This document shows positions 9,001 to 15,344 of a stretch of 31,446 bases of DNA, one piece after another. Numbering within the stretch: the stretch's first letter is position 1; the number at the start of each line of letters is the position of its first letter. The stretch lies in the IMG/VR virus record IMGVR_UViG_3300030060_004225, positions 1 to 31,446 of that record. One strand, 5' to 3'. Both the position numbers and the translations under genes were made by a program. The notes beneath the pieces are model-generated. The model had not been told where the DNA came from, did no database searches, and worked only from the letters and a program-made list of their open reading frames with translations. This DNA is from a virus.

Positions 9001-9012
9001 GCTTGTCCATAA
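6004..9012 (+). CDS. Large tail-tip protein with FN3-like domains and Cys/Thr-rich C-terminal modules
   Basis: This 1002-residue protein follows the tape measure, the usual place of the distal tail/tail-tip protein. Residues 1-295 form an N-terminal domain of tail-tip character (YELDFSDIKGNKRSVQILKQ start). Residues about 300-398 and 399-522 are two related domains with GFYFGT...YAK signatures, like the FN3-type domains of Bacteroidota surface proteins. From about 549 onward it is cysteine-rich, with four CxxC pairs (668/671, 820/823, 905/908, 998/1001) that each close a module of 85-150 residues. Two Thr-rich linkers (827-843 and 913-925) separate the last modules. The last CxxC is two residues from the C-terminus. 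The distal modules probably project from the tip and bind the host; disulfides or zinc binding are possible. Position and N-terminal assignment are firmer than the adhesion role. Confidence 0.75.
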   Translation: MAYGVKYELDFSDIKGNKRSVQILKQDYTGDVNSIVGTDNPVIVKYTSDDDFYNPIIGSSCELNIKTTDTISYDEFTDFDEREYKVRVIVGVEDPAADINSPIWETVDTNWEALDENWAAATDFQVYWEGYLVSDTFTESIQSKPFDISLRAIDNLGTLDSYLVPDGKLNTNADGTIKTATGDQNNLDSAFYYIHRILSFTGLDFDIFVQNNIRLTDPVTNTVVEESHTVYHDMFINEFALFNGFAKKSAKEVLENILRVTNSRVYQANARWYVVSNSNYYDKSISGQSIGDLGGDLTENNPVVETRSVSNTSDTAANLNGEITDDKGLAIIERGFYFGTNQNALTNPKIQSTDTSASFAVSVTNLETGVPHFIIAYAKSSLFLEGRGDVVQFTPGETTTTEPPGARAVVTNNTLANNQVKNTSMILNGTIREVGTSNVTEYGFYFGTDAADYTKNVQYPVATGQNVSTALTFTADTSQAPFNLTLTPGRAYYFNAYAKNTTGESVPTAGQKEQYTWNSFRLRKLATNEGQNVAYNASFTNEDFVVISTDGANCYQVSYGQSLFDITGLPTITGACSTSGSIPGGNVDATCKSIILYRSSTAFSLCCETPTSREHFIDGESFTDNTGTTKVYTDSECTTLLPTAQFLSEDLVNYREWNGSALQNTASCPACEPDIVTPDGFLVQKDNSLDTLRVDFNASFSIGDRVILSVQTSDCFTILEEITTPDDLSGITINTLCTVSPPVVTEQCPTMTFFARYLKCGDDVIKIIGNNKDEFPQFVKQTSSGDCFSLINRTGQPTSNDDFNLGCFPTPKFTSGFVSCDDCLGISTTTQLPTTTTTTQPTTFFRIYQSLQSNCSADDQIIEVSNETNTFPSVISDGIICYASLQDGGSGANGDVDNFISFADCPTCQAFLSTTTTQATTTTEAPCVAIQAAVSTIAESVCCGDKSITIYINATTIDAASAVFTNSTCTTFLPPGNFIHTGGNLFFWNGATIATRTCPACP

Positions 9013-9015
9013 TTT

Positions 9016-9924
9016 ATGAGATATATTTGTTGCCAACCATCTACATTATATTTTACATGGCAAGTAGATGTTATGATACATAGCTTTTTAAAACAAGGTG
9101 TTAAAAGTGAGCAAATAGATATTGTGTTTGCAGACAAAGCAGATCCATCTACACCTGCATATTATTTATTAGAAAAATACCCAAAAGTAAATTTTTACTT
9201 TTATCCTGATACAAGAGAAAAAATAAAATATATATCAAGTGTAAGACCTCATGTTTTAAAAAAACATTTTTACAGATATGCCAATCTTTATAAGGGTACT
9301 TTTTTATATCATGATTGTGATATTGCACTTACAAAACCACTTAACTTAACACCTTATGTTTGTGGTTGCAATCCAACTTGTTATGTTAGCGATACAATTA
9401 GTTATATAGGTTATGAATATATAATGTCAAAAGGAGAAGATATGTTAGATCTTATGTGTGATATTGTAAATATAGATAAAGAATTAGTAAAGAAAAATCA
9501 AGATAATTCAGGTGGTTGTCAGTACCTACTTAAAAATATAGATTTTACATTTTGGCAAGAAGTTGAAATAGATTGTGAAAATTTATTTACAGAAGTAGTA
9601 AAATTAAATGGAGAGAAAAAAGCAAAAGATGAAAAATATCATGGATTACAAATTTGGTGTGCAGATATGTGGGCAGTACTTTGGAATCTTTGGAAAAGAA
9701 ATCGTAACACAAAAATTATAGATGAGTTGGATTTTACTTGGGCTACTAACAATGTAGATGATTGGGGTAAAAAAGCTATATATCATAATGCAGGTATTAA
9801 TAATGGTAATGATAAAGCATTTTATAAAGGTGAGTATATTACAAAAAGACCACCAAAAGATTTGCAGATAAATCCTAATTTAGCATCTTATAAATACTAT
9901 CAGTTGGTCAAAGAAATATTGTAA
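9016..9924 (+). CDS. Glycosyltransferase of the GT-A type embedded in the tail operon
   Basis: This 302-residue protein has an N-terminal nucleotide-binding-like half and a DxD motif at Asp100-Cys101-Asp102 (LYHDCDIALTKP), preceded by hydrophobic residues as in GT-A enzymes that bind nucleotide sugar through a metal. A C-terminal IYHNAGI motif resembles the terminal His motif of several GT-A families. It lacks signal or membrane segments, so it should act in the cytoplasm. It starts 3 bp after the Cys/Thr-rich tail protein and precedes another tail protein, so it is co-expressed with virion genes. A virion protein, perhaps its Thr-rich neighbour, is a plausible acceptor; modification of a host glycan is the alternative. 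The sugar donor cannot be told from sequence. Confidence 0.75.
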   Translation: MRYICCQPSTLYFTWQVDVMIHSFLKQGVKSEQIDIVFADKADPSTPAYYLLEKYPKVNFYFYPDTREKIKYISSVRPHVLKKHFYRYANLYKGTFLYHDCDIALTKPLNLTPYVCGCNPTCYVSDTISYIGYEYIMSKGEDMLDLMCDIVNIDKELVKKNQDNSGGCQYLLKNIDFTFWQEVEIDCENLFTEVVKLNGEKKAKDEKYHGLQIWCADMWAVLWNLWKRNRNTKIIDELDFTWATNNVDDWGKKAIYHNAGINNGNDKAFYKGEYITKRPPKDLQINPNLASYKYYQLVKEIL

Positions 9925-9929
9925 ATTTG
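9922..9929 (+). promoter_or_regulatory. -7 element TAAATTTG, 4 nt before ATG 9934
   Basis: The element includes the TAA stop of the glycosyltransferase gene and ends exactly 4 nt before the next start codon. A weak TTG lies 15 nt upstream (9904-9906). A leaderless transcript is predicted. Confidence 0.55.
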
Positions 9930-9933
9930 TATT

Positions 9934-11223
9934 ATGGGTTTTATTAGAACAGAGCAAACAAGATTGTTACAAACAAATGGTACTGAAAACATTGAGTTTC
10001 AAGTTTACGATAAAGATGGTGTAGCTAAGTCAGAGTTCTTGCAAACTAAAGATGTTTTAAAACAAGTGCCAAGTAATCTTACACCACTAAATCAAGATTT
10101 AATCGTTGAATATTTAAAACCACTTCGTGATGCAGTTAAAACTACTGTAACAAATCAAATGCAACTTCTAAATAAAAATCCTAATTTTAGATATAACACT
10201 TTTGATTGGGATATTACTGCTGCACAAGCAAGTGTGCAAATACCAAGTCAAATTTTGTTTGGTGTAAATCCAATATCAGGTTTATACTGTTTATTTCAAG
10301 ATCAAATACCTCTTACACCTGAAAAAACTACCCACATGATTAAAAATATATTAAGTACAACACCAATACAAAGTGGGCGTGATATTGAGATTTCTTGGAA
10401 CTATTTTATTTTTACAGGTCTTGGAACATCAAAAACATCACAATTTTTAAGTGTTGGTCTTGATTCTACAAACGATGGTAGTATAAACAAGATGTATAAT
10501 TTTGAAACTAATAAATTTGAAACAGGCAATTTTACAAATGATGAGTATTTTCAAAAAATAGATTATACACAAATGGATTCCTGGAATAAATATAAAACAG
10601 TTATAAAAGCAAATTTAACTACAACTGAAACAAGTCCAAGGATAGAGGTAAAGTTATTTAGAATGACTGGTAATGCTAATACTTTCTTTTTTGGTAAGGT
10701 TTTGTATGATGGTTTTGAAATATCTCAAAAATCAAGTTCTACAAAAAGAGTACATATTCGTAGGAGAGGTAATACATTTAAAATTATAGATGGTTCAATA
10801 ACAGAAGAACAAGACAATGTAACAGGAGAATATGAGCAAAAATCTACAATATTATCTAATGAACTTGAGGAACTTGATGTAGCTTCTATACAAGGTGCAG
10901 GTGTATTCACAAGAAAAAATTTACCATTATCAATACTTACAAATACGCTTGATAAAAATATTCTTCAAGAGAAGATAAATGATTTTAGAGAACCAGTAAA
11001 AAGGTATGAGGGAACATTTTATAAAGATGATGCTGATACCACACCAATATATTTTTATAACAAGATTTGGATAAATTTTGGAACAACAGTATTACAAGAA
11101 CCAGTAGCTGCTATCATAGATGGTTTTGAGTATGATGTAAAGCTAAATGAGTATAGAATTATTATGCATTTGCCGAATCAAGATGATGATAAGGTTTCAT
11201 TTGACTTGTATAAATTTGAGTAA
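9934..11223 (+). CDS. Minor tail protein, probable tip or adhesion component
   Basis: This 429-residue protein is the last gene of the tail block. Its middle (about residues 120-250) has the alternating aromatic/beta pattern seen in carbohydrate-binding-like jelly rolls (ISWNYFIFTGLG...; KYKTVIKANL...; FFFGKVLYDGFEI). The C-terminus (FGTTVLQEPVAAIIDGFEY...LNEYRIIMHLP) resembles ends of baseplate or tail-tip proteins of Bacteroidota phages. No enzymatic motif is seen. Its expression probably starts at the abutting -7 element. The tail assignment rests mostly on gene order; receptor-binding is a guess. Confidence 0.6.
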   Translation: MGFIRTEQTRLLQTNGTENIEFQVYDKDGVAKSEFLQTKDVLKQVPSNLTPLNQDLIVEYLKPLRDAVKTTVTNQMQLLNKNPNFRYNTFDWDITAAQASVQIPSQILFGVNPISGLYCLFQDQIPLTPEKTTHMIKNILSTTPIQSGRDIEISWNYFIFTGLGTSKTSQFLSVGLDSTNDGSINKMYNFETNKFETGNFTNDEYFQKIDYTQMDSWNKYKTVIKANLTTTETSPRIEVKLFRMTGNANTFFFGKVLYDGFEISQKSSSTKRVHIRRRGNTFKIIDGSITEEQDNVTGEYEQKSTILSNELEELDVASIQGAGVFTRKNLPLSILTNTLDKNILQEKINDFREPVKRYEGTFYKDDADTTPIYFYNKIWINFGTTVLQEPVAAIIDGFEYDVKLNEYRIIMHLPNQDDDKVSFDLYKFE

Positions 11224-11247
11224 ATATTTTTTTATATGTAAAATATT
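11222..11247. repeat. 26-nt repeated element with inverted arms, copy 1 (candidate operator)
   Basis: These 26 bases are identical to 17238-17263. The element contains perfect 8-bp inverted arms AATATTTT and AAAATATT separated by 8 bases. It begins inside the stop codon of the upstream tail gene and ends 2 bases before the TAACTTTG element at 11250, covering the place where a -33 element would normally sit. It is probably a binding site for a regulator of early genes, phage- or host-encoded. Confidence 0.6.
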
Positions 11248-11249
11248 TT

Positions 11250-11257
11250 TAACTTTG
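11250..11257 (+). promoter_or_regulatory. -7 element TAACTTTG opening the early region
   Basis: The element lies 6 nt before ATG 11264 and directly downstream of the 26-nt palindromic element. No -33 TTG is present at proper distance, so activity may depend on a factor bound to the palindrome. Confidence 0.6.
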
Positions 11258-11263
11258 TGAGAT

Positions 11264-11536
11264 ATGTTACTAAAGAACATTTTAGAGGGTTGGGCTAATT
11301 GGGCTTTAAAAGAGTTCAAAATGTTAGATCCTGAAATCGTGCAAATGTCTAAGTTAAGATTATTGATTTGTGATGTTTGCGATATGCGAACAGGTCAAAT
11401 ATGTAATCCCAATAAACAAGGTGTAAATATTGAAACACAACAAATTAGAAATGGTTGTGGTTGTATAATACCACCCAAAACACTTTCCCCTTATTCCGAA
11501 TGTCCTTTAGGCAAATGGAAAAAATATGAGTATTGA
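11264..11536 (+). CDS. Small cysteine-rich, probably zinc-binding protein
   Basis: This 90-residue protein carries C-x2-C (ICDVC), then single Cys (QIC), then CGC and a last Cys in the ending SECPLGKWKKYEY. The order of Cys residues and the CPLGKW ending are typical of a small phage and bacterial zinc-binding family (DUF6171-like, from memory). It is the first gene of the early cluster, right behind the palindromic element and its -7 box. It overlaps the next gene by 11 bp. No enzymatic function is known for the family; a nucleic-acid or protein-binding zinc module is likely. Confidence 0.7.
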   Translation: MLLKNILEGWANWALKEFKMLDPEIVQMSKLRLLICDVCDMRTGQICNPNKQGVNIETQQIRNGCGCIIPPKTLSPYSECPLGKWKKYEY

Positions 11537-11756
11537 AAAATCATTTATGAGTGAATTTGAAATAGAGTTCATTAGCGACCTAAGAAGATTAGGTCTTAAT
11601 AAAAAAGATGTTGCAGAAAAGTTAGAAATGACTATGCCAACACTTAATTCAAGGATTGAGAAACCTGAAACATTAACTGTCAAAGATCTCAATAACTTGA
11701 AAGAATTAGAATTTAATTTAAAAACTATTTATATTAATGGAATCAATAAAAATTAA
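11526..11756 (+). CDS. Small helix-turn-helix protein (XRE/Cro-like)
   Basis: This 76-residue protein has an HTH of the Cro/XRE type at about residues 22-45: LGLNKKDVAEKLEMTMPTLN, with the Ala-Glu turn and recognition helix in register. A second in-frame Met at residue 8 is an alternative start. It overlaps both the upstream Cys-rich gene (11 bp) and the downstream annealing-protein gene (20 bp), so it belongs to the early operon. It is a candidate to bind the 26-nt palindromes at 11222 and 17238. That pairing is inference only. Confidence 0.7.
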   Translation: MSIEKSFMSEFEIEFISDLRRLGLNKKDVAEKLEMTMPTLNSRIEKPETLTVKDLNNLKELEFNLKTIYINGINKN

Positions 11757-12198
11757 AGGAAAGGATTATATACAAGTCCACGAAAGAGTAGCAGAGTTTC
11801 GTAGAAACCCCCTGTATAAATCTCTAACTATTGAAACTGAAATAGTTGAAAAAAACTATTCAGAACTTACTGGTGATATTGTAAAGAACGAAAAAGTTGT
11901 AGGTAAAAAAACAACAAGAGTTTTAGATTCAATAATCATTAAGTGTGTGATTCGTAACAAAGATGGAAACATAGTTTCTACTGGTTATGCACAAGAAGAA
12001 AAAACTACGAGTTTTGTAAACGAAACAAGTTTTGTTGAGAATTGCGAAACATCAGCAGTTGGTCGTGCTTTAGGTTTTTTAGGCTTAGGTATTAAAGATT
12101 CAATAGCAAGTGCAGATGAACTTGTTGTTGCAATATCAAAACAAAAAAAAGCTACAAAGCAAACTAAAAAAAAAGTTGAACATATAAATCAAATATAA
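11737..12198 (+). CDS. Probable single-strand annealing protein, Rad52/ERF-like
   Basis: This 153-residue protein has a beta-rich N-terminal half, then GYAQEEKTTSFVN and the motif ENCETSAVGRALGFLGLGI...SIASADELVVAI. The [ED]TSAxGRALxxLG segment is a recurring signature of phage recombination proteins and resembles the KRAL-type helix of Rad52/ERF annealing proteins. The tail is Lys-rich, fitting DNA binding. Its stop overlaps the SSB-like gene (TAATG), and a RecB-family exonuclease follows, giving the trio expected for phage homologous recombination. The fold assignment is tentative: the motif match is clear, the family name less so. Confidence 0.6.
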   Translation: MESIKIKGKDYIQVHERVAEFRRNPLYKSLTIETEIVEKNYSELTGDIVKNEKVVGKKTTRVLDSIIIKCVIRNKDGNIVSTGYAQEEKTTSFVNETSFVENCETSAVGRALGFLGLGIKDSIASADELVVAISKQKKATKQTKKKVEHINQI

Positions 12199-12497
12199 TG
12201 TCAAAAAAAGCAATATATATAAAAGGTATTACAATATTTGCACCAAGTCCAAATGCACCTGATTTTGTATTAGGTCAAGGATTTATAACACCAAAAGTGT
12301 TGATAGATTTTATAAAAGAAAATCCTGACATACTTACAAGTGAATATGATGGCAATAAGCAAATACCTATTCAATTAACAAAGAATGACAATGGTGATCC
12401 ATCTGTTAAATTCAATGATTTTAAACCACAAAAACAAGAGGTAAAAACTGAATCTATACCTGTCAGAGCAGAGCAAGAAGATGACTTACCATTTTAA
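12198..12497 (+). CDS. SSB-like protein with acidic DDLPF C-terminal tip
   Basis: This 99-residue protein has a small beta-rich N-terminal domain (residues 5-75; YIKGITIFAPSPNAPDFVLG) and a disordered linker ending in EQEDDLPF. The acidic tip ending in Pro-Phe is the hallmark by which bacterial SSB recruits replication and repair proteins (E. coli SSB ends DDDIPF). The body is shorter than a standard OB fold of about 110 residues and diverges in sequence, as small phage SSBs often do. It lies between the annealing protein and the exonuclease. It probably coats ssDNA and docks host or phage partners through the tip. Confidence 0.7.
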   Translation: MSKKAIYIKGITIFAPSPNAPDFVLGQGFITPKVLIDFIKENPDILTSEYDGNKQIPIQLTKNDNGDPSVKFNDFKPQKQEVKTESIPVRAEQEDDLPF

Positions 12498-12501
12498 TTA
12501 T

Positions 12502-12526
12502 AAGGGGGTTTTTACCCCCTTTTTTA
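12502..12526 (+). terminator. Intrinsic terminator after the SSB-like gene
   Basis: A perfect 8-bp stem AAGGGGGT / ACCCCCTT (12502-12509 and 12514-12521) with a 4-base loop is followed by a T-run. Confidence 0.85.
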
Positions 12527-12536
12527 ATATTTTATT

Positions 12537-12656
12537 ATGAATGAACATATGTTATATAACAATTTAATTGCAAACCTTACAAAGCAATTAGAAGAAAAAG
12601 AATTAGAAATTAAACAATTAAAAGATGAGATTAGAGAACTTAGAAATAAAAAATGA
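12537..12656 (+). CDS. Small coiled-coil protein, 39 aa
   Basis: The frame MNEHMLYNNLIANLTKQLEE... ends ...EIRELRNKK and has 39 residues. From residue 14 on it is a continuous charged helix with Leu/Ile at heptad positions, so it should form a short leucine-zipper-like coiled coil. It begins 11 bp after the terminator and overlaps the exonuclease gene by 32 bp in another frame. No function is recognised. Confidence 0.6.
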   Translation: MNEHMLYNNLIANLTKQLEEKELEIKQLKDEIRELRNKK

Positions 12657-13422
12657 TACTATTGAAGATTATCATGCAAAAAAATCAATATCAGCAAGTA
12701 GTTTAAAATATATTGCAGCTACTTCTGTGTTTCATTACTTAAATAAAAAACCGATAGAACAAACTAAATATATGATTCGAGGTAATGCAGTACACACTAT
12801 TTGTTATGAGGGTGTTGAAGAATTTAAAAAGCAATATTTTGTTTTACCAAAACTTGATCTTCGTAAAAAAGATGATAAAGATTTAAAAACAAAACTATTA
12901 GAAAAAAACAAAGGTAAGGTTCCTTTAGATGAAGAAGAAGATAATATAATAAGAGGAATTTACAAAAATTTCAATGGTAGCGACAAGGTAAAAAAATGGA
13001 CTAATGGAAAAGTAGAAGTTTCTCATTATGGTACTTATCAAGGTATTGATGTAAGGGTGCGACCTGATTGTTTGGGTGATGATTGGATAAGCGATATAAA
13101 AACTTGTCAAGATGCTTCACCTGAAAAATTTAACAGAGAAATTGAAAATCGTAAATATAACTTACAAGCATATTTTTACTGTCTTATGTTAGGAATAGAT
13201 CCCCACAGATTTAGGTTTATAGCTTGTGAAACCAATCACCCTTTTGCAGTAGAAGTTTACAAGTTAGATGATACACACCTTGAAAATGCAGAAATGGATT
13301 TTGAAAGAGCATTTACATTTTGGAAACTATATAAAGAAAAAGGTATTGTTACTGGCTATCAATCACAAGATTTTGATGATGATGGTACAATTATTTTAAA
13401 AGGTTGGAAACGAAGAAAATGA
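12625..13422 (+). CDS. PD-(D/E)XK exonuclease of the RecB/RecE-like family
   Basis: This 265-residue protein starts with ISASSLKYIAATSVFHYL, the N-terminal helix of the phage exonuclease family related to RecE C-terminal nuclease (PDDEXK_12/DUF3799-like). Active-site features follow in order: MIRGNAVHTICYEG (His in motif I), RPD at 146-148, SDIKT with Asp157 and Lys159, and the RecB-type QxxxY at Gln181-Tyr185. It should resect double-stranded DNA ends 5' to 3' to feed the annealing protein. The start at 12625 keeps the conserved N-terminus; it overlaps the coiled-coil gene by 32 bp. It ends in an ATGA overlap with the next gene. Confidence 0.85.
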   Translation: MRLENLEIKNDTIEDYHAKKSISASSLKYIAATSVFHYLNKKPIEQTKYMIRGNAVHTICYEGVEEFKKQYFVLPKLDLRKKDDKDLKTKLLEKNKGKVPLDEEEDNIIRGIYKNFNGSDKVKKWTNGKVEVSHYGTYQGIDVRVRPDCLGDDWISDIKTCQDASPEKFNREIENRKYNLQAYFYCLMLGIDPHRFRFIACETNHPFAVEVYKLDDTHLENAEMDFERAFTFWKLYKEKGIVTGYQSQDFDDDGTIILKGWKRRK

Positions 13423-14090
13423 AAGATTTGAGATTAGTAAAAAAGATTGTAAATGATTATTTTGAAATTAATATATCAGATAAATCACGAAAAAGAGATT
13501 TTGTTGATGCAAGAAGATTTTACTATACACTTTCAAGAGAAATCGTAAAAAATGCAACACTTACAAAAATTGGTGAACTTGTAAAAAAAGATCATGCTTC
13601 TGTAAATTTTGGAATCAAAACATTACATTCTTTTATGCAGTATGATAAACACACTCAAAATAATTATTTAACTTTAAAAAAAATATGTTTAAGTAAATTA
13701 GATGAATTGGGAAATCCATTTGAAAAATATTTAAGTAAAGAAGATAAATTGCAGCATTCTGTAATGAATTATTTAAGTTTTGAATATCCAAGTGTTTACG
13801 CAATTCATGTAGCTAATGAGGGCAAAAGAAGTCCATTTGAAAGATTTAAATTTAAATATTTAGGTGGCAAGGCAGGAGTACCTGATATATTAATATTTAG
13901 GTCAAATGGCATAAGAAATGGTCTTGCCATTGAATTAAAAGTTGGATATAATAAACCAACTGATAGTCAAAAAGAATCGTTAGAAAAATTAAGAGAAGAA
14001 AATTGGGAATGTCATTGGACAAATGACTATGATAAAACTATTGAAATTATAGACAAATATTTATCACTACCCAATGATACAAACACTTAA
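13419..14090 (+). CDS. DnaA domain IV-like HTH fused to a VRR-NUC nuclease
   Basis: The start at 13419 overlaps the upstream stop (ATGA), giving 223 residues. Residues about 18-75 match the DnaA C-terminal DNA-binding domain: KSRKRDFVDARRFYYTLSRE, then LTKIGELVKKDHASVNFGIK, where DHASV (59-63 region) corresponds to the DnaA signature that contacts DnaA boxes. Residues about 112-215 form a VRR-NUC fold of the PD-(D/E)XK superfamily: HVANEGKRS, GVPD (Asp156), IELK (Glu172, Lys174) and a Gln-containing helix PTDSQKESLEKL. No AAA+ ATPase domain is present. The fusion suggests a nuclease steered to DnaA-box-like DNA or to the phage origin. Both domain calls are by motif; the joint role is inferred. 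Confidence 0.82.
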   Translation: MKDLRLVKKIVNDYFEINISDKSRKRDFVDARRFYYTLSREIVKNATLTKIGELVKKDHASVNFGIKTLHSFMQYDKHTQNNYLTLKKICLSKLDELGNPFEKYLSKEDKLQHSVMNYLSFEYPSVYAIHVANEGKRSPFERFKFKYLGGKAGVPDILIFRSNGIRNGLAIELKVGYNKPTDSQKESLEKLREENWECHWTNDYDKTIEIIDKYLSLPNDTNT

Positions 14091-14091
14091 A

Positions 14092-14328
14092 ATGGTTTAT
14101 TGGTCAGAATCAAAACAAAGGATTCGTTTTACTGAAATACATAATTTTGAGGATTCTGAAAATTATGAATATATTGGTTCTTTAACAAGAGTTGAGTTTG
14201 ATTTACTTATTGAAGCATTATTTATGAAGTTTGAAGATGAAGAAATATGTTTAGAAGATGTACAACTTATGTATGATCGTTTGAGAAGATTTTGTAATGA
14301 GATAAAAAATATTACGACAAACCTATAA
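14092..14328 (+). CDS. Conserved-looking early protein of unknown function, 78 aa
   Basis: The frame starts MVYWSESKQRIRFTEIHNF directly after the preceding stop (one base between). An alternative ATG at 14074 would add six residues and overlap the upstream gene. It is acidic in the C-terminal half, mixed alpha/beta, and has no cysteine motif or membrane segment beyond ordinary hydrophobic residues. It sits between the DnaA-C/VRR-NUC fusion and the replication organiser. No family is recognised. Confidence 0.6.
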   Translation: MVYWSESKQRIRFTEIHNFEDSENYEYIGSLTRVEFDLLIEALFMKFEDEEICLEDVQLMYDRLRRFCNEIKNITTNL

Positions 14329-14334
14329 ATATAA

Positions 14335-15018
14335 ATGAAAAAAAGCTATTATGCTATCATACCTGCATTTGTCAGATATGACACCAATTTGACTGCCAAT
14401 GCTAAATTAATGTATGGTGAAATAACTGCACTTTGTAATGAAAAAGGTTATTGTTTTGCTACTAATAAATATTTCGCAGAACTTTATAGTGTTTCAAATG
14501 TATCAGTATCTAAGTGGATAAATCAACTGAAAGATTATGGATATATAAAAGTAAAAATGGTTTATAAAGAAAATTCAAAAGAAATAGAATCCAGGCAGAT
14601 GTACATAACAAATTTTAAAGAGGTACTAAATAATTCTTTGGGAGGTAACATAAAAAAGTTGAAGGATAATAAATATATATATAACAATAATAATACAGTA
14701 GAATATAAAGAGAATAAATATTCAGACATGGTTGTTAAATCCTTAGATCCTATTTGTAAATTATTTCCCACTCAAACAAGACCAAAAACAAAGAGTGAAA
14801 AAAACACTTGGCTTGACTGCATAGATAAACTTGAAAGATTAGATGGGTATAGTCCAAGAAAAGTTTATTACATAGCTTCAAAAGTTCGTAACGATGAATT
14901 TTGGAAAAACAACTTTTTATCAATACTAAAACTTCGTAAGAAAAATAAAGATGGTATAAAATACATAAATCTGTTTGAAGCAAAGTTTGGTACAAATTTA
15001 AAAGAAATGAATTTATGA
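14335..15018 (+). CDS. Winged-helix replication initiator / replisome organiser
   Basis: This 227-residue protein begins MKKSYYAIIPAFVRYD and then has LTANAKLMYGEITALCNEKGYCFATNKYFAELYSVSNVSVSKWINQLKDYGYI, the winged-helix domain of phage replication initiators (DnaD-N/replisome organiser type) that bind the origin. The C-terminal part (from about 165; NTWLDCIDKLERLDGYSP...FWKNNFLSILKL) resembles the helical partner domain that recruits helicase. Genes upstream and downstream are replication genes, and the primase-helicase is close by. A direct origin-binding role is inferred. Its stop overlaps the next start. Confidence 0.78.
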   Translation: MKKSYYAIIPAFVRYDTNLTANAKLMYGEITALCNEKGYCFATNKYFAELYSVSNVSVSKWINQLKDYGYIKVKMVYKENSKEIESRQMYITNFKEVLNNSLGGNIKKLKDNKYIYNNNNTVEYKENKYSDMVVKSLDPICKLFPTQTRPKTKSEKNTWLDCIDKLERLDGYSPRKVYYIASKVRNDEFWKNNFLSILKLRKKNKDGIKYINLFEAKFGTNLKEMNL

Positions 15019-15344
15019 ATAAATCACTTGTAAAAGAATTAAGAATAAAAGCAGAGGGTGTAGCTGAAAAGTTTTCTATTAGTAAAAGAGAGGGAAATTT
15101 TAACAATGAGATATTTAAGGTGTTAGAGATAATACCAATGTCAGATCATACTGCAACAGTTATCATGAAAAAAAATACTGGTAAAAAAGCAGCATTCTTT
15201 TTTTACTATTTAAATAGAGGATTGTCAAAAGGTTGGCATTATTTTGTACCAACTGATTCTCATATTTTAGGTATGCAATCATTTAATTTTTATAAATTAG
15301 AAATAGAAAGAAACAATTATAAAGAAAACTTTAATGAAAGATAA
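15015..15344 (+). CDS. Unknown protein between replication organiser and primase-helicase, 109 aa
   Basis: This protein overlaps the upstream gene by an ATGA and the downstream gene by 11 bp, so it is translated as part of the replication operon. It is basic, with an N-terminal helix (LVKELRIKAEGVAEKFSISKR) and a beta-rich middle (DHTATVIMKKNTGKKAAFFFYYL), ending in an Asn/Glu-rich tail. A helicase-loading or DNA-binding accessory role would fit the position, but no family is recognised. Confidence 0.7.
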   Translation: MNKSLVKELRIKAEGVAEKFSISKREGNFNNEIFKVLEIIPMSDHTATVIMKKNTGKKAAFFFYYLNRGLSKGWHYFVPTDSHILGMQSFNFYKLEIERNNYKENFNER

